Of a stretch of 64,000 nt of DNA, positions 32,203 to 42,673 are shown piece by piece (position 1 is the stretch's first letter; each line of letters opens with the position of its first letter). Source of the DNA: an uncultured Oleiphilus sp. (GTDB lineage: Bacteria > Pseudomonadota > Gammaproteobacteria > Pseudomonadales > Oleiphilaceae); the NCBI GenBank assembly GCA_913020245.1, contig CAJWAD010000005.1, forward strand, positions 1-64,000, written 5' to 3'. The notes below the pieces were generated by a model, which saw only the letters and a list, made by a program, of their open reading frames with translations, was not told where the DNA came from and did no database searches. The translations under genes were made by a program, and so were the position numbers.

Positions 32203-34071
32203 TTAAGGGGATGAAGATGAGAGTGCATCTTGTAAGCGGGCATCGAACTCTTCAGCGCTTACTTCACCAACAATTCGCAGGGCATCCATCTCTTTACCGA
32301 ACTGATCAAAAAACAAATAAGAGGGTGGTCCAAAGATACCAAACGATTCCATTAGTGCGATATTGCCTTGATCGTTTTCTGTCACGTCTGCCTTTACTAA
32401 ATGCATCTTTGATAGCTTTTCGCTGATGTTAGCTAAGGGAAAAATCTCATTTTCCATCACGATACAACTGATACACCAGTCGGCATAAAAATCGACCATC
32501 GTAATTTGATTATTGTTGCCTGCCACAGATAAATTCGAGTTCAGGCCTTGTTCATCATAGATGATTTGGAAAGCGATTTTTTTTGGTGCTTGTTGGTTGC
32601 TTCTGCTCGGTTCAACGACTTGCAGACCATCCAGCGGTTTCAAGGGGGATGAACCATCACTGACTGCACCAATGAGCAGCAGTGCCGAATAAAAAGCGAG
32701 GGCCAGACCAATGCCTTTAAAGAACCGAGGCCATCCTAATCTCGCTGCGTCAAAAGCGCCGAGTTGCACCGCACTCCCTAGTGCCAATAATGACCAAAGC
32801 GCCATGCTAATCGCAGTAGGTAGGAAACGCGCGAGTAGCCAAATGGCAACCGCTAAAAGTAATACCCCAAAGAAGGCTTTAAAACCGTCCATCCATGGGC
32901 CCGATTTTGGTAGGTATTTGCCGCCACCTACTGCAATGAGTATGAGCGGAACGCCCATCCCCAAGCCCAGCGCGAATAGGGCGGTCGCACCGAGAACAGC
33001 ATCGGCTGTTGCACTAATATAAATGAGGGCGCCAGCCAAGGGTGCTGAAACGCAAGGCGATACAACGAGCGCCGATAAAGCGCCAATTGAGAATACGCCA
33101 ATTAACTTTCCGCCCTGCATAGATTGGCTGCCGTCGTTTAAGCGGTTGGTTATGGCGCTTGGCAGGCGGAGTTCATACCAGCCGAACATTGAGAGGGATA
33201 AAAGAATAAAAATGCTTGCAAAGAGACTCAAAAGAGTAGGGTTTTGCAAGGCTGCCTGCACATTAGCGCCGGCACCAAGTATGCCGGTTAGCGTGCCTGC
33301 AATAGAGTAGGTGATGGCCATGCCCAGTACATAGGACAGCGCGAGGATGAAGTTTCTTGCAGTCGAATTTTGTCCTTGTTGTCCCGCGATAATGCTTGTG
33401 ATGATCGGTATCATCGGAAATACGCAAGGCGTAAACGTCAGGCTCAAGCCGAGAACGAAGAAAATACCGACAATTGCGAACAAACTGCTCGAATTCATGA
33501 AGCCGAACACATCATCCGCATTGTCGAAACGGTCCTTTGTTTTCGCTGTGTCAGCGTTTAATAGATTTGTGGTGCTGGATGGCTTTGCCGACACTGGCAA
33601 GTACATCAAGCGTTCGCGTTCGGGTGGGTAGCACAGTCCCGCCTCAGCACAGCCTTGATAACTAAGCTCCAGCTCCCCACTTGACGAACCTGGCACTAAC
33701 TCAATCGGGAGGAAAATCGATAAGTGGTTATGGATGACGTGTACTTCACCGAAGTAAGGGTCCGTCTTTTTTTTACCCCTGTCCGAAAATTGTGCGTTAC
33801 CGAGCGTAATGGTCTCGCTGAGGGCTTGGAATGTGAATCGCTCAAGATAAAGAAAGTAGTCGTCGGCAATGTCCCAAGTCAGCTGGTAGCCACCGTCGAC
33901 TAACTTGGCGTCAAAAACAAAAGCCTCATGAACCTCAAGAAATTCGGCCGATTGAGCGGGGAGGCCAGAAAGTGGGTTGTTATTGACACCGAATATATCA
34001 CTGGCCGATACAAATTGACTCACGAGCAATAATAGTAAGGTGTGCAGGCGAAATATGTTTTTTGACTTCAA
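32203..34071 (-). CDS. dsbD: Thiol:disulfide interchange protein DsbD
   Basis: 622 aa; signal peptide, N-terminal DsbD-alpha (CAEAGLCYPP), TM domain, C-terminal thioredoxin DWCISCIVMEN. Confidence 0.93.
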   Translation of the reverse strand: MKSKNIFRLHTLLLLLVSQFVSASDIFGVNNNPLSGLPAQSAEFLEVHEAFVFDAKLVDGGYQLTWDIADDYFLYLERFTFQALSETITLGNAQFSDRGKKKTDPYFGEVHVIHNHLSIFLPIELVPGSSSGELELSYQGCAEAGLCYPPERERLMYLPVSAKPSSTTNLLNADTAKTKDRFDNADDVFGFMNSSSLFAIVGIFFVLGLSLTFTPCVFPMIPIITSIIAGQQGQNSTARNFILALSYVLGMAITYSIAGTLTGILGAGANVQAALQNPTLLSLFASIFILLSLSMFGWYELRLPSAITNRLNDGSQSMQGGKLIGVFSIGALSALVVSPCVSAPLAGALIYISATADAVLGATALFALGLGMGVPLILIAVGGGKYLPKSGPWMDGFKAFFGVLLLAVAIWLLARFLPTAISMALWSLLALGSAVQLGAFDAARLGWPRFFKGIGLALAFYSALLLIGAVSDGSSPLKPLDGLQVVEPSRSNQQAPKKIAFQIIYDEQGLNSNLSVAGNNNQITMVDFYADWCISCIVMENEIFPLANISEKLSKMHLVKADVTENDQGNIALMESFGIFGPPSYLFFDQFGKEMDALRIVGEVSAEEFDARLQDALSSSSP

Positions 34072-34312
34072 GTGTTAATCCGTCGGGCTGAGCATACCTG
34101 TGCGGGCATGCGATTTACTGGCATCAGGTAGATAGGCGAGTTTTACTTAATGTAAGACCAAACTTTATAGAGATAGTTCACGTGATGACAGGCTTTATCG
34201 TTGCCGTATTTTCATGTTTTCAGGGCGATACTTCAATCTCGATTGACATAATTGGGCGATTTGGCCAACATTTCGAACTCGATCGTTATCGGACGTAGGC
34301 AAATTAGCGAAC

Positions 34313-34861
34313 ATGAGTCCAAACCTTGCTGCTGAATTGGCAACCATTTTTAATCAATGTTTTTTGCAAACAGAACGCACGATTGTTCAGATCGGCGGTG
34401 CAGAGCCCATTTATTTGCCAGCCGACGACGACCATTCCTTCCATCAAATTGTCACGAATCTTGATTACCCCGCAAGTGTATTACATGAGGTTAGCCATTG
34501 GTGTCTTGCTGGCGAAGCGCGTCGAAAATTGGTTGATTACGGGTATTGGTACGCCCCAGATGGACGCACGGTTCAACAACAGAGTGAATTTGAGCGCGTG
34601 GAGGTCAAACCGCAGGCCTTGGAATGGTGCTTGAGTTTGTCTAGCGGCGTCAGATTTCGCTTAAGTGCCGATAATGTGAACAATCCGGATGCCAAATCCA
34701 GTGATGATTTTCGCCATAAAGTATGGCAGCAAGGCTGCTATTATATGGCTTTTGGTTTACCCAGTCGTGCGGGATATTTTGCAAAAGCGTTACGGGCACA
34801 TTTTGGCATTGTTGAAACAGACTGGGTAAAAACGGTTCTGAACAAAGATGAACTGGTCTAA
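34313..34861 (+). CDS. epmC: Elongation factor P hydroxylase
   Basis: 182 aa; LHEVSHWCLAGEARRKLVDYGYWYAPDGRT signature. Confidence 0.88.
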   Translation: MSPNLAAELATIFNQCFLQTERTIVQIGGAEPIYLPADDDHSFHQIVTNLDYPASVLHEVSHWCLAGEARRKLVDYGYWYAPDGRTVQQQSEFERVEVKPQALEWCLSLSSGVRFRLSADNVNNPDAKSSDDFRHKVWQQGCYYMAFGLPSRAGYFAKALRAHFGIVETDWVKTVLNKDELV

Positions 34862-34883
34862 TGCAGCGAAAAACCTTGCATCA

Positions 34884-34943
34884 AGAGGGCGGGATGCATA
34901 AGCTTGCGCGACTAATTATTGTCGCGAGGTAGGCGCGCCCTCT
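34884..34943 (+). promoter_or_regulatory. Nested inverted repeats in the rhlB leader
   Basis: AGAGGGCG (34884-34891)/CGCCCTCT (34936-34943) enclosing CGCGAC (34907-34912)/GTCGCG (34921-34926); ends 1 nt before the ATG. Confidence 0.55.
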
Positions 34944-34944
34944 C

Positions 34945-36330
34945 ATGCTACGTGGGTTATTCGGTAAAAAGTCAGTTAAAAAGCAGGCGTCTAAAAAGGC
35001 GGGTCGGAAGCCTGACGCCGCGAAGTCAAAAGCGACCGCGTCAAAACTCGATTCGCGAGTAAAACAGTCTGCTGCGTCCAAACCCAAAACTCAGCTTAAT
35101 AAACCGCTCGCCAAACCGAAAAAAGTTTGGACACCGGACGAGTATGTTGTAGCACCTCAAGAAGGCAAGACGCGTTTTCATGATCTTGGCTTACAAGATG
35201 CTCTCTTGCATGCAATCGCTGACCTGAACTATGAATACTGTAGTGAAATTCAAGCGGCTTCGTTACCGACTACAATCGATGGCCATGATTTTATTGGTAA
35301 AGCGCAAACCGGAACGGGGAAAACCGCTGCATTTTTGATCACGATCATAAACGATCTGCTTGTGCGGCCGATTCCAGAAGATGAGCGATTCGCGAGCGAG
35401 CCGCGGGCGTTAATCTTGGCGCCAACCCGCGAATTAGCCATGCAGATCGACAAAGATGCTAGGTCGTTAACAAAGCACACGAAGTTATCTGTCTATTCTG
35501 TACTCGGTGGCATTGACTATCAAAAACAGCGCGATTATGTGCGCGATCACAAAATTGATATTTTAGTTGCGACGCCGGGGCGTTTGATAGACTTTTTGAA
35601 CAGCAGCGACCTTTACCTCGATCAGTTGGATTTTCTCGTGATTGATGAAGCTGACCGAATGTTAGATATGGGCTTCATCCCTGATGTGAAACGTATTTTG
35701 AGCCGCTGTCCGAAAGTAGAAGCGCGTCAAACCTTGTTATTCAGCGCAACTTTTAATCAAGACGTTCTCAACCTATGCAAGCGCTGGACGCGTAACCCGA
35801 TTCATATTGAGATTGAAGCGGAACAACAAACAACGGAGCGGGTCGATCAAAAAATATTTATGGTCGCGGCCGACGAAAAGCTCGAGATTATCTGCCGATA
35901 CATTGAGAAAAACGACGTAAAAAAAGCCATTATATTTGGTAATCGTCGCGACGAAACGCGTCGTTTAGAGGCGGTTTTAAAGCAGAAAGGCGTAAAAGCA
36001 GCTTTATTGTCCGGGGAAGTACCGCAACACAAGCGAATCAAAACGCTGGATCAATTTAAAAGTGGGCAGATTGAAATCCTTGTGGCGACAGATGTGGCGG
36101 GACGTGGCATCCATGTGGATGGCGTCAGTCACGTATTTAACTACAACCTTCCTGAAGATCCTGAAGATTACGTTCATCGTATTGGGCGCACAGGTAGAGC
36201 GAACGAAACCGGCACATCTATCTCATTTGCCTGTGAAGATGATGCATTTCTGCTGCCCGAACTGGAACAATTTATCGGAATGAAGTTAAATTGTGAGTAT
36301 CCAGATTACTTGCTCGACAAAAACAATTAG
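34945..36330 (+). CDS. rhlB: DEAD-box ATP-dependent RNA helicase, RhlB type
   Basis: 461 aa; AQTGTGKTAAF, DEAD, SAT, HRIGRTGR; Lys-rich N-terminal tail. Confidence 0.88.
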   Translation: MLRGLFGKKSVKKQASKKAGRKPDAAKSKATASKLDSRVKQSAASKPKTQLNKPLAKPKKVWTPDEYVVAPQEGKTRFHDLGLQDALLHAIADLNYEYCSEIQAASLPTTIDGHDFIGKAQTGTGKTAAFLITIINDLLVRPIPEDERFASEPRALILAPTRELAMQIDKDARSLTKHTKLSVYSVLGGIDYQKQRDYVRDHKIDILVATPGRLIDFLNSSDLYLDQLDFLVIDEADRMLDMGFIPDVKRILSRCPKVEARQTLLFSATFNQDVLNLCKRWTRNPIHIEIEAEQQTTERVDQKIFMVAADEKLEIICRYIEKNDVKKAIIFGNRRDETRRLEAVLKQKGVKAALLSGEVPQHKRIKTLDQFKSGQIEILVATDVAGRGIHVDGVSHVFNYNLPEDPEDYVHRIGRTGRANETGTSISFACEDDAFLLPELEQFIGMKLNCEYPDYLLDKNN

Positions 36331-36365
36331 TTGATTGGAGAGCACAGCCAAACGGTTCGACTGAG

Positions 36366-37520
36366 GTGTGTGTGAAGATCGTCGCTGATGAAAACATTCC
36401 GTTTTTAGAGAAATTTTTTGGTCCTCTTGGCCATGTAACGTGCCTTCCTGGTCGCGAAATAGTGGCTGAGGATTTACGCGATGCTGACGTACTCATCGTT
36501 CGCTCGGTTACCAAGGTTGATAAGCAGTTGCTAGAATATAGCAACCTAAAATTTGTGGGTACCTGCACGATTGGTACCGATCACCTCGATTTAGACTACC
36601 TGAAACAGCGTAATATTCCGTATGCCAGTGCTCCAGGCGGCAACGCCAACTCAGTTGTTGAGTATCTTCTGAGCAGCTTATCTATTTTGAGTGAGAGCTT
36701 GGGCCTAGATTTTGATCAACTCAGTATTGGGATTGTCGGCTACGGCAATATAGGAAGTTTATTAGCGAAGCGCTTACGATTGCTCGGGATTGCCTATAAA
36801 GCATGCGACCCATTATTAAATGAATCGATGCAAGATGACTATGGCCTGGTTTCATTTGAAGAGGTCTTGCAATGTGATGTCGTCACTTTGCATGTCCCCT
36901 TAACCCGCAATGGTGAGCACGCCACCCACCATTTATTAGATGAAGCACGCCTGTTACAACTTAATGCCAAGCAAGTATTGATTAATACCTCGCGCGGAGA
37001 AGTGGTTGATAATAAGGCATTGCGTCAACGCCTGGAGCAACCGGATGCGCCAACCGTCATACTAGATGTTTGGGAAAACGAACCTTGCATTGACCCTGTG
37101 CTGGCACGCCAAGTATTTTTGGGTACACCGCATATCGCCGGTTACAGTTTCGATGGAAAGGTCGCGGGTACGGAAATTATTTATCAGCGGCTCTGCCAAT
37201 GCCTAGGTTTGCCAACGCGTTACAAAGCTGCACAGTTTTTAGAGGAACCGCCACTTTCAACGATGAGCTTTACCTCAACTGCGTCACCTGAATGGTGCTT
37301 GCATACAGCGATTAGAGCCTGTTTTGATGTGCGGCATGATCACAGCCTACTGATGCGCACGATGCATCTAGCGCCAGAAAAACGCGCCTATGCGTTCGAC
37401 CATTTGCGAAAAACTTATCGTTGCCGTCGTGAATTTTCTGGTGTGAAAATTCAGTTAAAAAACGGTGATTCAGCACTGCACTCTCAATTTAAAGGTTTGG
37501 GCTTTAAACTCAAGGCGTAA
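36366..37520 (+). CDS. pdxB: 4-phosphoerythronate dehydrogenase
   Basis: 384 aa; KIVADENIPFLEKFFGPLG, GIVGYGNIGSLLAKRL, VLDVWENEP, DUF3410-like C-terminus. Confidence 0.94.
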   Translation: MCVKIVADENIPFLEKFFGPLGHVTCLPGREIVAEDLRDADVLIVRSVTKVDKQLLEYSNLKFVGTCTIGTDHLDLDYLKQRNIPYASAPGGNANSVVEYLLSSLSILSESLGLDFDQLSIGIVGYGNIGSLLAKRLRLLGIAYKACDPLLNESMQDDYGLVSFEEVLQCDVVTLHVPLTRNGEHATHHLLDEARLLQLNAKQVLINTSRGEVVDNKALRQRLEQPDAPTVILDVWENEPCIDPVLARQVFLGTPHIAGYSFDGKVAGTEIIYQRLCQCLGLPTRYKAAQFLEEPPLSTMSFTSTASPEWCLHTAIRACFDVRHDHSLLMRTMHLAPEKRAYAFDHLRKTYRCRREFSGVKIQLKNGDSALHSQFKGLGFKLKA

Positions 37521-37556
37521 ACACGGTGTTACGCGCGGTAAAAGGTTAATATAAAT

Positions 37557-38249
37557 TTGGACGCACACACGCGCAGAAAGCAAGACAAACCAGAGCATTT
37601 AGAGAGCTTTACCAAATTGCAGCTCTCGATTGGCACCATTTTATATCTTGAAACTCGATTACAAGAGCGTAAATACCAAGTCCAGTTAATTGGCTCTAGC
37701 TCGGATAAAAGCATTCTCATATCGCCGCCTATAAAGTCCGGTAAAAGTATTTTTTTGGATCAAGGCGAGTGGGTCAAAGTAAGTCTATTAGCCAAGACAT
37801 TTGTTTACGCGTTTGAAGCAAAAGTGATATTGCGTGCCACCGCGCCTTATGAATATTTGCATTTGAGTTATCCGAAGCAGGTTGAAGCGCGCAAAGTACG
37901 CAATGCTGAACGAATTTCTACGACTATCGAAACGAATATCGACAACGAGTTCGATAACTATGGTGATTGGCCAAAACATGCGGTCATTACCGATTTGAGT
38001 AAGACTGGCGCGCGTATTATTGCGCGTGAAAAACTTGGCGAGTTTGGTCACGAGTTGGTGTTAAGTTTTCCGGTTAAATTGAGCGATATGGTCCAGCAGG
38101 TCAATCTTTCTGCCATTATTCGTAATGCATACATTCAAGCAGATGCGGCAGAAAATAAATCATATGTGTTTGGTCTGCAGTTTTTGGAAATGAGTGATGC
38201 CGCGCGCTTGGTAATCAGTAATTACATTTATGAGCAGCGCGAACAGTGA
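37557..38249 (+). CDS. PilZ domain / flagellar-brake-like protein
   Basis: 230 aa; RKVRNAERIS...DLSKTGARI (PilZ RxxxR / DxSxxG pattern); TTG start. Confidence 0.75.
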   Translation: MDAHTRRKQDKPEHLESFTKLQLSIGTILYLETRLQERKYQVQLIGSSSDKSILISPPIKSGKSIFLDQGEWVKVSLLAKTFVYAFEAKVILRATAPYEYLHLSYPKQVEARKVRNAERISTTIETNIDNEFDNYGDWPKHAVITDLSKTGARIIAREKLGEFGHELVLSFPVKLSDMVQQVNLSAIIRNAYIQADAAENKSYVFGLQFLEMSDAARLVISNYIYEQREQ

Positions 38250-39406
38250 ACGAAGAGATGCTTCAGCGTGAGAAGAAAGCGGTGTTACGTGTTGGCTTGA
38301 TTGTTAACCCGGTTGCAGGTCTGGGTGGCCCTGCAGCATTGAAGGGCTCGGATGCGCCCGATACCTCTATTAGAGCGGCAGCGCTCGGTTTAACGTCCCA
38401 AGTGCCTGAACGCGTTCTAAACGCCCTAGGCTTGCTCAAGCCTCATGCATCGCAAATAGAATTTTTTTGTGCGTCGGGTGTGATGGGTCAAAATTTATTG
38501 ATTGAGGCGGGTCATCGGCACCGCGTGTGTTACCAGTGCACCGAACCTACCTGTTCAGAAGACACTTTTTTAGCGGCACAAAGTTTATTGGAAGTGGGCA
38601 TAGATATTCTTTTATTCGCGGGAGGTGATGGCACGGCACGAGATGTACAGCGAGCGGTGAAAGATAAGCAAACAGTCCTAGGGATACCCGCGGGCGTGAA
38701 AATGCATTCGGGCGTGTTTGCTGTCACGCCAAAAGCAGTCGCCTCAGTGCTAGAGAGCCTGCTATCGCACCGCCTCGTCGCGGTGCGTTTAGCGGAGGTA
38801 CGTGACATCGATGAGGCCTCCTATGCTCAAGGCAGAGTCATTACACGACACTTTGGTGACGTGCTCATTCCAGATGATCAATTGTTAGTTCAGAGCGTCA
38901 AATGTTCAGGCTTGCAGGATGATGAAATTGCGCTGGGTGAAATAGCCGCTTATATTTCCGAGACCCTAGAAGATGACGTACTTTATGTGCTTGGATCCGG
39001 TGGTAGTTTGCAGAGCATCAAGCGCGCACTTGGAGTAGAGGCATCAACGCTGCTAGGTATTGACCTTTGGTTTAATGGCGAATGTGTCGCAAAAGATGTG
39101 AGTGAGCCGGAGCTATACGCTTCTCTTAAAAAATACCATGACGCACGATTATTAATATCGGTGATTGGTGGGCAAGGCGTGGTGCTAGGGCGTGGCAACC
39201 AGCAATTGAGTGCACGGGTCCTAAATAAAATTGGTATTTCTAATTTGCAGTTTGTCTCAACGCAACAACGTTTGCAGGCGTTAGAGGGTAGGGCTTTGTT
39301 GGTAGATAGCGGCGATGATAAACTCGATGCCGCTATGTCGGGTTATCACAAAGTGCTGTGTGGTTATGAAGACTTCGTGCTGTATGAAGTGCAGTATTTA
39401 AACTAG
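38246..39406 (+). CDS. ATP-NAD kinase (AcoX/NAD kinase-like) family protein
   Basis: 386 aa; GLIVNPVAGLGG and LLFAGGDGTARDV; 4-nt overlap with the PilZ gene. Confidence 0.88.
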   Translation: MNEEMLQREKKAVLRVGLIVNPVAGLGGPAALKGSDAPDTSIRAAALGLTSQVPERVLNALGLLKPHASQIEFFCASGVMGQNLLIEAGHRHRVCYQCTEPTCSEDTFLAAQSLLEVGIDILLFAGGDGTARDVQRAVKDKQTVLGIPAGVKMHSGVFAVTPKAVASVLESLLSHRLVAVRLAEVRDIDEASYAQGRVITRHFGDVLIPDDQLLVQSVKCSGLQDDEIALGEIAAYISETLEDDVLYVLGSGGSLQSIKRALGVEASTLLGIDLWFNGECVAKDVSEPELYASLKKYHDARLLISVIGGQGVVLGRGNQQLSARVLNKIGISNLQFVSTQQRLQALEGRALLVDSGDDKLDAAMSGYHKVLCGYEDFVLYEVQYLN

Positions 39407-39424
39407 TCTCCTCGATCTGCTAAT

Positions 39425-40186
39425 TTAGGCCAAGGCAGCGCGCGTTAAGGTTGACAATGACGACCGCTGCAGGCCATTTTTATCAAAGTTTTTTGCGTCT
39501 AGCCACAATTCGTAAGCGGGGAGCAACTTATCCCAGTCTTCATCGATAATTGAGAACCATGCTGTGTCGCGGTTGCGGCCTTTGAGAACCTGAGCATTGC
39601 GCCATGTTCCCTCATGCGTGAAGCCAAATCGTTTCGCTGCCTGTTTGGAGGCGTCATTAAGCACATTACATTTCCATTCTACGCGTCGATAGCCCAGTAA
39701 AAACGCCGCCTCAATCATTAAGAAAATGCACTCAGTTGCTATGCGAGTTTGTTTCATTTTATCTGAAAAGCTTAAATGACCAATTTCGATTGAGCCGTAC
39801 TCGGGCAAAATACGAGAATAGGCGGTTACGCCAAGCACTTTCTCGGCTCCCTCCCTGTTTGCCGCGCAGATCGCATAAGCAAAACAGTCAAGTTGATTGT
39901 TTTCGGACAATCGCTCTGTCCAGGTCAGATAATCATTTTCTGTCACCAACGGGCCATAGGGAAGATAAGTCCAATGTGATTCTGGTGTGTTTGCAAAGCT
40001 CTCATGCAGTGAACGGCTATGGTGTGTTTTCAAAAGCTTCAGCTGACAATATTGGCCACTTAAATTGTTCGTTAACGCTGCCTGCTGAACCGGTGCTGGC
40101 GGCAGCCAAGCCGTGACCTTGACGCCAAGCGTCTGATTGAATGTTTTGCTTGGTGTTGATATTGGTACTGATGCGGGTTTTGACAT
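39425..40186 (-). CDS. GNAT family N-acetyltransferase (RimJ/RimL type)
   Basis: 253 aa; YSRILPEYGSIEIGHLSFSDKMKQTRIATECIFLMIEAAF...RRVEWKCNVLNDASKQAAKRFGFTHEGTWR. Confidence 0.9.
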   Translation of the reverse strand: MSKPASVPISTPSKTFNQTLGVKVTAWLPPAPVQQAALTNNLSGQYCQLKLLKTHHSRSLHESFANTPESHWTYLPYGPLVTENDYLTWTERLSENNQLDCFAYAICAANREGAEKVLGVTAYSRILPEYGSIEIGHLSFSDKMKQTRIATECIFLMIEAAFLLGYRRVEWKCNVLNDASKQAAKRFGFTHEGTWRNAQVLKGRNRDTAWFSIIDEDWDKLLPAYELWLDAKNFDKNGLQRSSLSTLTRAALA

Positions 40187-40205
40187 CCCATCCCTATTCT
40201 TAATG

Positions 40206-41465
40206 TTATTGTTCTATGGCCAGGCGTTCAGGCGTTATGTCGGCGGTTTGCTCATAGGTAGATAAGAACAAGGCAAAGCGGTCTATGGCGTCTTCAAGTA
40301 TATCTTCACGGGGTAAGAAGACGAAACGGAAATGCTGCGTATCATGCAGGTTGAAGCCCGTACCATGAACAATGAGAATTCGTTGTTGCTTGAGTAGGTC
40401 GAGCACAAATTGCTCGTCGTTATAGATCTTATGCACGTTTGGATCGAGCTTAGCAAACATATAAAGCGCTCCTTGCGGTTTCACACATGAAACGCCCTCA
40501 ATAGCGTTAAGCTTTCGCCATGCAAGCTCACGTTGCTCAAAGAAACGCCCCCCTGGCGCGACTAGGTCATCAATGCTTTGATAACCGCCCAATGCGGTTT
40601 GAATCGCAAACTGCGCGGGTACGTTTGCACACAAGCGCATCGAAGCAAGCATGTCTAAGCCGTCTATAAAATCGGTTGCGATATGTTTAGGCCCGGTTAA
40701 TACCATCCAGCCAGAGCGATACCCAGCGGCCCGATGCGACTTTGATAAACCATTGAAGGTAAGCGTAAATACATCATGTGATAATGATGCGATGGGAATA
40801 TGTTTCGCCTCATCGTACAAAATTTTGTCGTATATTTCGTCAGCCAGCATAATGAATTTGTGTTCACGAGCTAATTCAACAAGCGTATCTAGAAGTGTTT
40901 TTGAGTACACCGCACCTGTAGGGTTGTTTGGATTGATGACGACAATTGCTTTCGTGTTCTCATTGATCTTGTTGCGAATATCGTCAAGGCAAGGTGCCCA
41001 GTCATCCTCTTCTTTGCACTTATAATGTACCGCTTTCCCGCCACTCAATGTGACTGCAGCGGTCCAAAGCGGATAATCGGGTGAGGGAATGAGTACCTCA
41101 TCACCGTTGTTCAGCATCGCTTGCATAGCCATAACAATGAGCTCGCTTGCGCCGTTACCTAAATAGATGTCCTCGATGTCGACGTCTCGAATGTTTAGGC
41201 TTTGATAATGTTGCATAACGGCTTTGCGCGCAGAGTACAAACCCTTTGAATCACAATAGCCTTGCGCATTGGGTAAGTTCCGAATTACATCGGTTTGAAT
41301 CTCTTCTGGGACATCAAATTCAAAGGGCGCCGGATTACCGATATTCAATTTCAGAATCCGGTGGCCTTCTTCCTCCAGGCGACGTGCCTCGCGAGCAACT
41401 TCGCCGCGAATGTCGTAGCAAACGTTGTCGAGTTTGGAAGATTTGTTAATCGGTTTCATGGCCAC
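40206..41465 (-). CDS. Class I/II pyridoxal-phosphate aminotransferase, AlaA-like
   Basis: 419 aa; NIGNPAPFEFD, NPNNPTGAVYSK, SKSHRAAGYRSGW. Confidence 0.92.
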   Translation of the reverse strand: MAMKPINKSSKLDNVCYDIRGEVAREARRLEEEGHRILKLNIGNPAPFEFDVPEEIQTDVIRNLPNAQGYCDSKGLYSARKAVMQHYQSLNIRDVDIEDIYLGNGASELIVMAMQAMLNNGDEVLIPSPDYPLWTAAVTLSGGKAVHYKCKEEDDWAPCLDDIRNKINENTKAIVVINPNNPTGAVYSKTLLDTLVELAREHKFIMLADEIYDKILYDEAKHIPIASLSHDVFTLTFNGLSKSHRAAGYRSGWMVLTGPKHIATDFIDGLDMLASMRLCANVPAQFAIQTALGGYQSIDDLVAPGGRFFEQRELAWRKLNAIEGVSCVKPQGALYMFAKLDPNVHKIYNDEQFVLDLLKQQRILIVHGTGFNLHDTQHFRFVFLPREDILEDAIDRFALFLSTYEQTADITPERLAIEQ

Positions 41466-41614
41466 AGCTCGTCGGTAAAGTAAGTAAAATCATTTTGTTG
41501 CCCTGCATTCTATAAAATTGCGGGCGCTTTAGCATTGCCAATGCACGATTTTAAGCCGATTTAACGCTTTATCTTCGAGGTCAGCGAGAGTCTAGCATGG
41601 CTACCTACCTATAA

Positions 41615-42673
41615 TTAGGCATCTAAGGTAGCCAAATAGCGCTCAAATTTCTTTTCAGGTGTGAGTTTATGAGGCGTTATGACCGGCTCGGGCATCTGAG
41701 CCAAAAATTGGGGCAAGGTCATTTCAAATTCATTTTTAAAGAAGCGACGAAAGCCGGAACTCGTTTGAAAGCCCAATCGCTCCGCTGTTGTGTCAATATC
41801 CGCGCCTTCAAGCATCAGGTAGACGCTGGCAAGTTCACGGCGCGTTTTACTGGCTAAGCTTGAGAATGATTCCCCATTTTTACTTAAACGTTTCTGTAAG
41901 CCACGCACCGAGATGTTGAGTCGGCTAGCAAGGGTTTGCCCACTGAAACAAACAGGGTGGTATTGCATTAAGTATGTTACCACGCGGTATTCGAAGTCCC
42001 AGGACCGCTCAATGGCCCATAAAGTGTCGTTACACTTATTCATGTATAGCTGATGCAGCGTTGGATTCGCTGCTTTGAATGGGAGTGACAGGATTGTTTT
42101 ATCGAACTCAATTACTGATATTGGCGAATTAAAGGTACCAGGATTATTAAACCTTTCTAAATACGTTTCCGCATATTTTGGCGCCTCATAATTAAGATAG
42201 AGCGCTTTAGGGGCAATGTCTTGACCAATAGATTCTTGAAGTAAATTAATAATGTAAGAAAAGGCGGCTTCGGCACAAAACCGGCGTTGTGGCTCGGACA
42301 CTTGATCTTTAAACGGGTAAGTTAACGCGAGTGCGATCGTCTTGTCTTTCTCTACCGCGACGAGAAAGTAGCTTGCGCCCAGCATAGAGTGGAACCGATT
42401 GGCAGCCTTTAAAAAGGCACTGAAGTTGTCTGCGCTCATTAATGCACGAGAAAGATCGCAGAGCGCGTGAGGCCGTAGGTGTTCTCCATAGCGAATGCCG
42501 ATGTCTGAGTCCGCATCATCCTTGTAAACCTGGTTTACTAAATTGCTGTATAACTCGCGCGCAACTGCAGCATCGCCAGATTGTTCGGCAATACGTTTAT
42601 GGCGCATACTAATTTGTCTGTGCTTTTCGGGCACGAGTTCTACAAGAAGTCGAAAATAGATATCGTCTAACAT
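41615..42673 (-). CDS. AraC-family regulator with arabinose-binding/OruR-like N-terminal domain
   Basis: 352 aa; C-terminal HTH (LASRLNISVRGLQKRLSKNGESF...AERLGFQTSSGFRRFFKNEFEMTLPQF). Confidence 0.9.
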   Translation of the reverse strand: MLDDIYFRLLVELVPEKHRQISMRHKRIAEQSGDAAVARELYSNLVNQVYKDDADSDIGIRYGEHLRPHALCDLSRALMSADNFSAFLKAANRFHSMLGASYFLVAVEKDKTIALALTYPFKDQVSEPQRRFCAEAAFSYIINLLQESIGQDIAPKALYLNYEAPKYAETYLERFNNPGTFNSPISVIEFDKTILSLPFKAANPTLHQLYMNKCNDTLWAIERSWDFEYRVVTYLMQYHPVCFSGQTLASRLNISVRGLQKRLSKNGESFSSLASKTRRELASVYLMLEGADIDTTAERLGFQTSSGFRRFFKNEFEMTLPQFLAQMPEPVITPHKLTPEKKFERYLATLDA

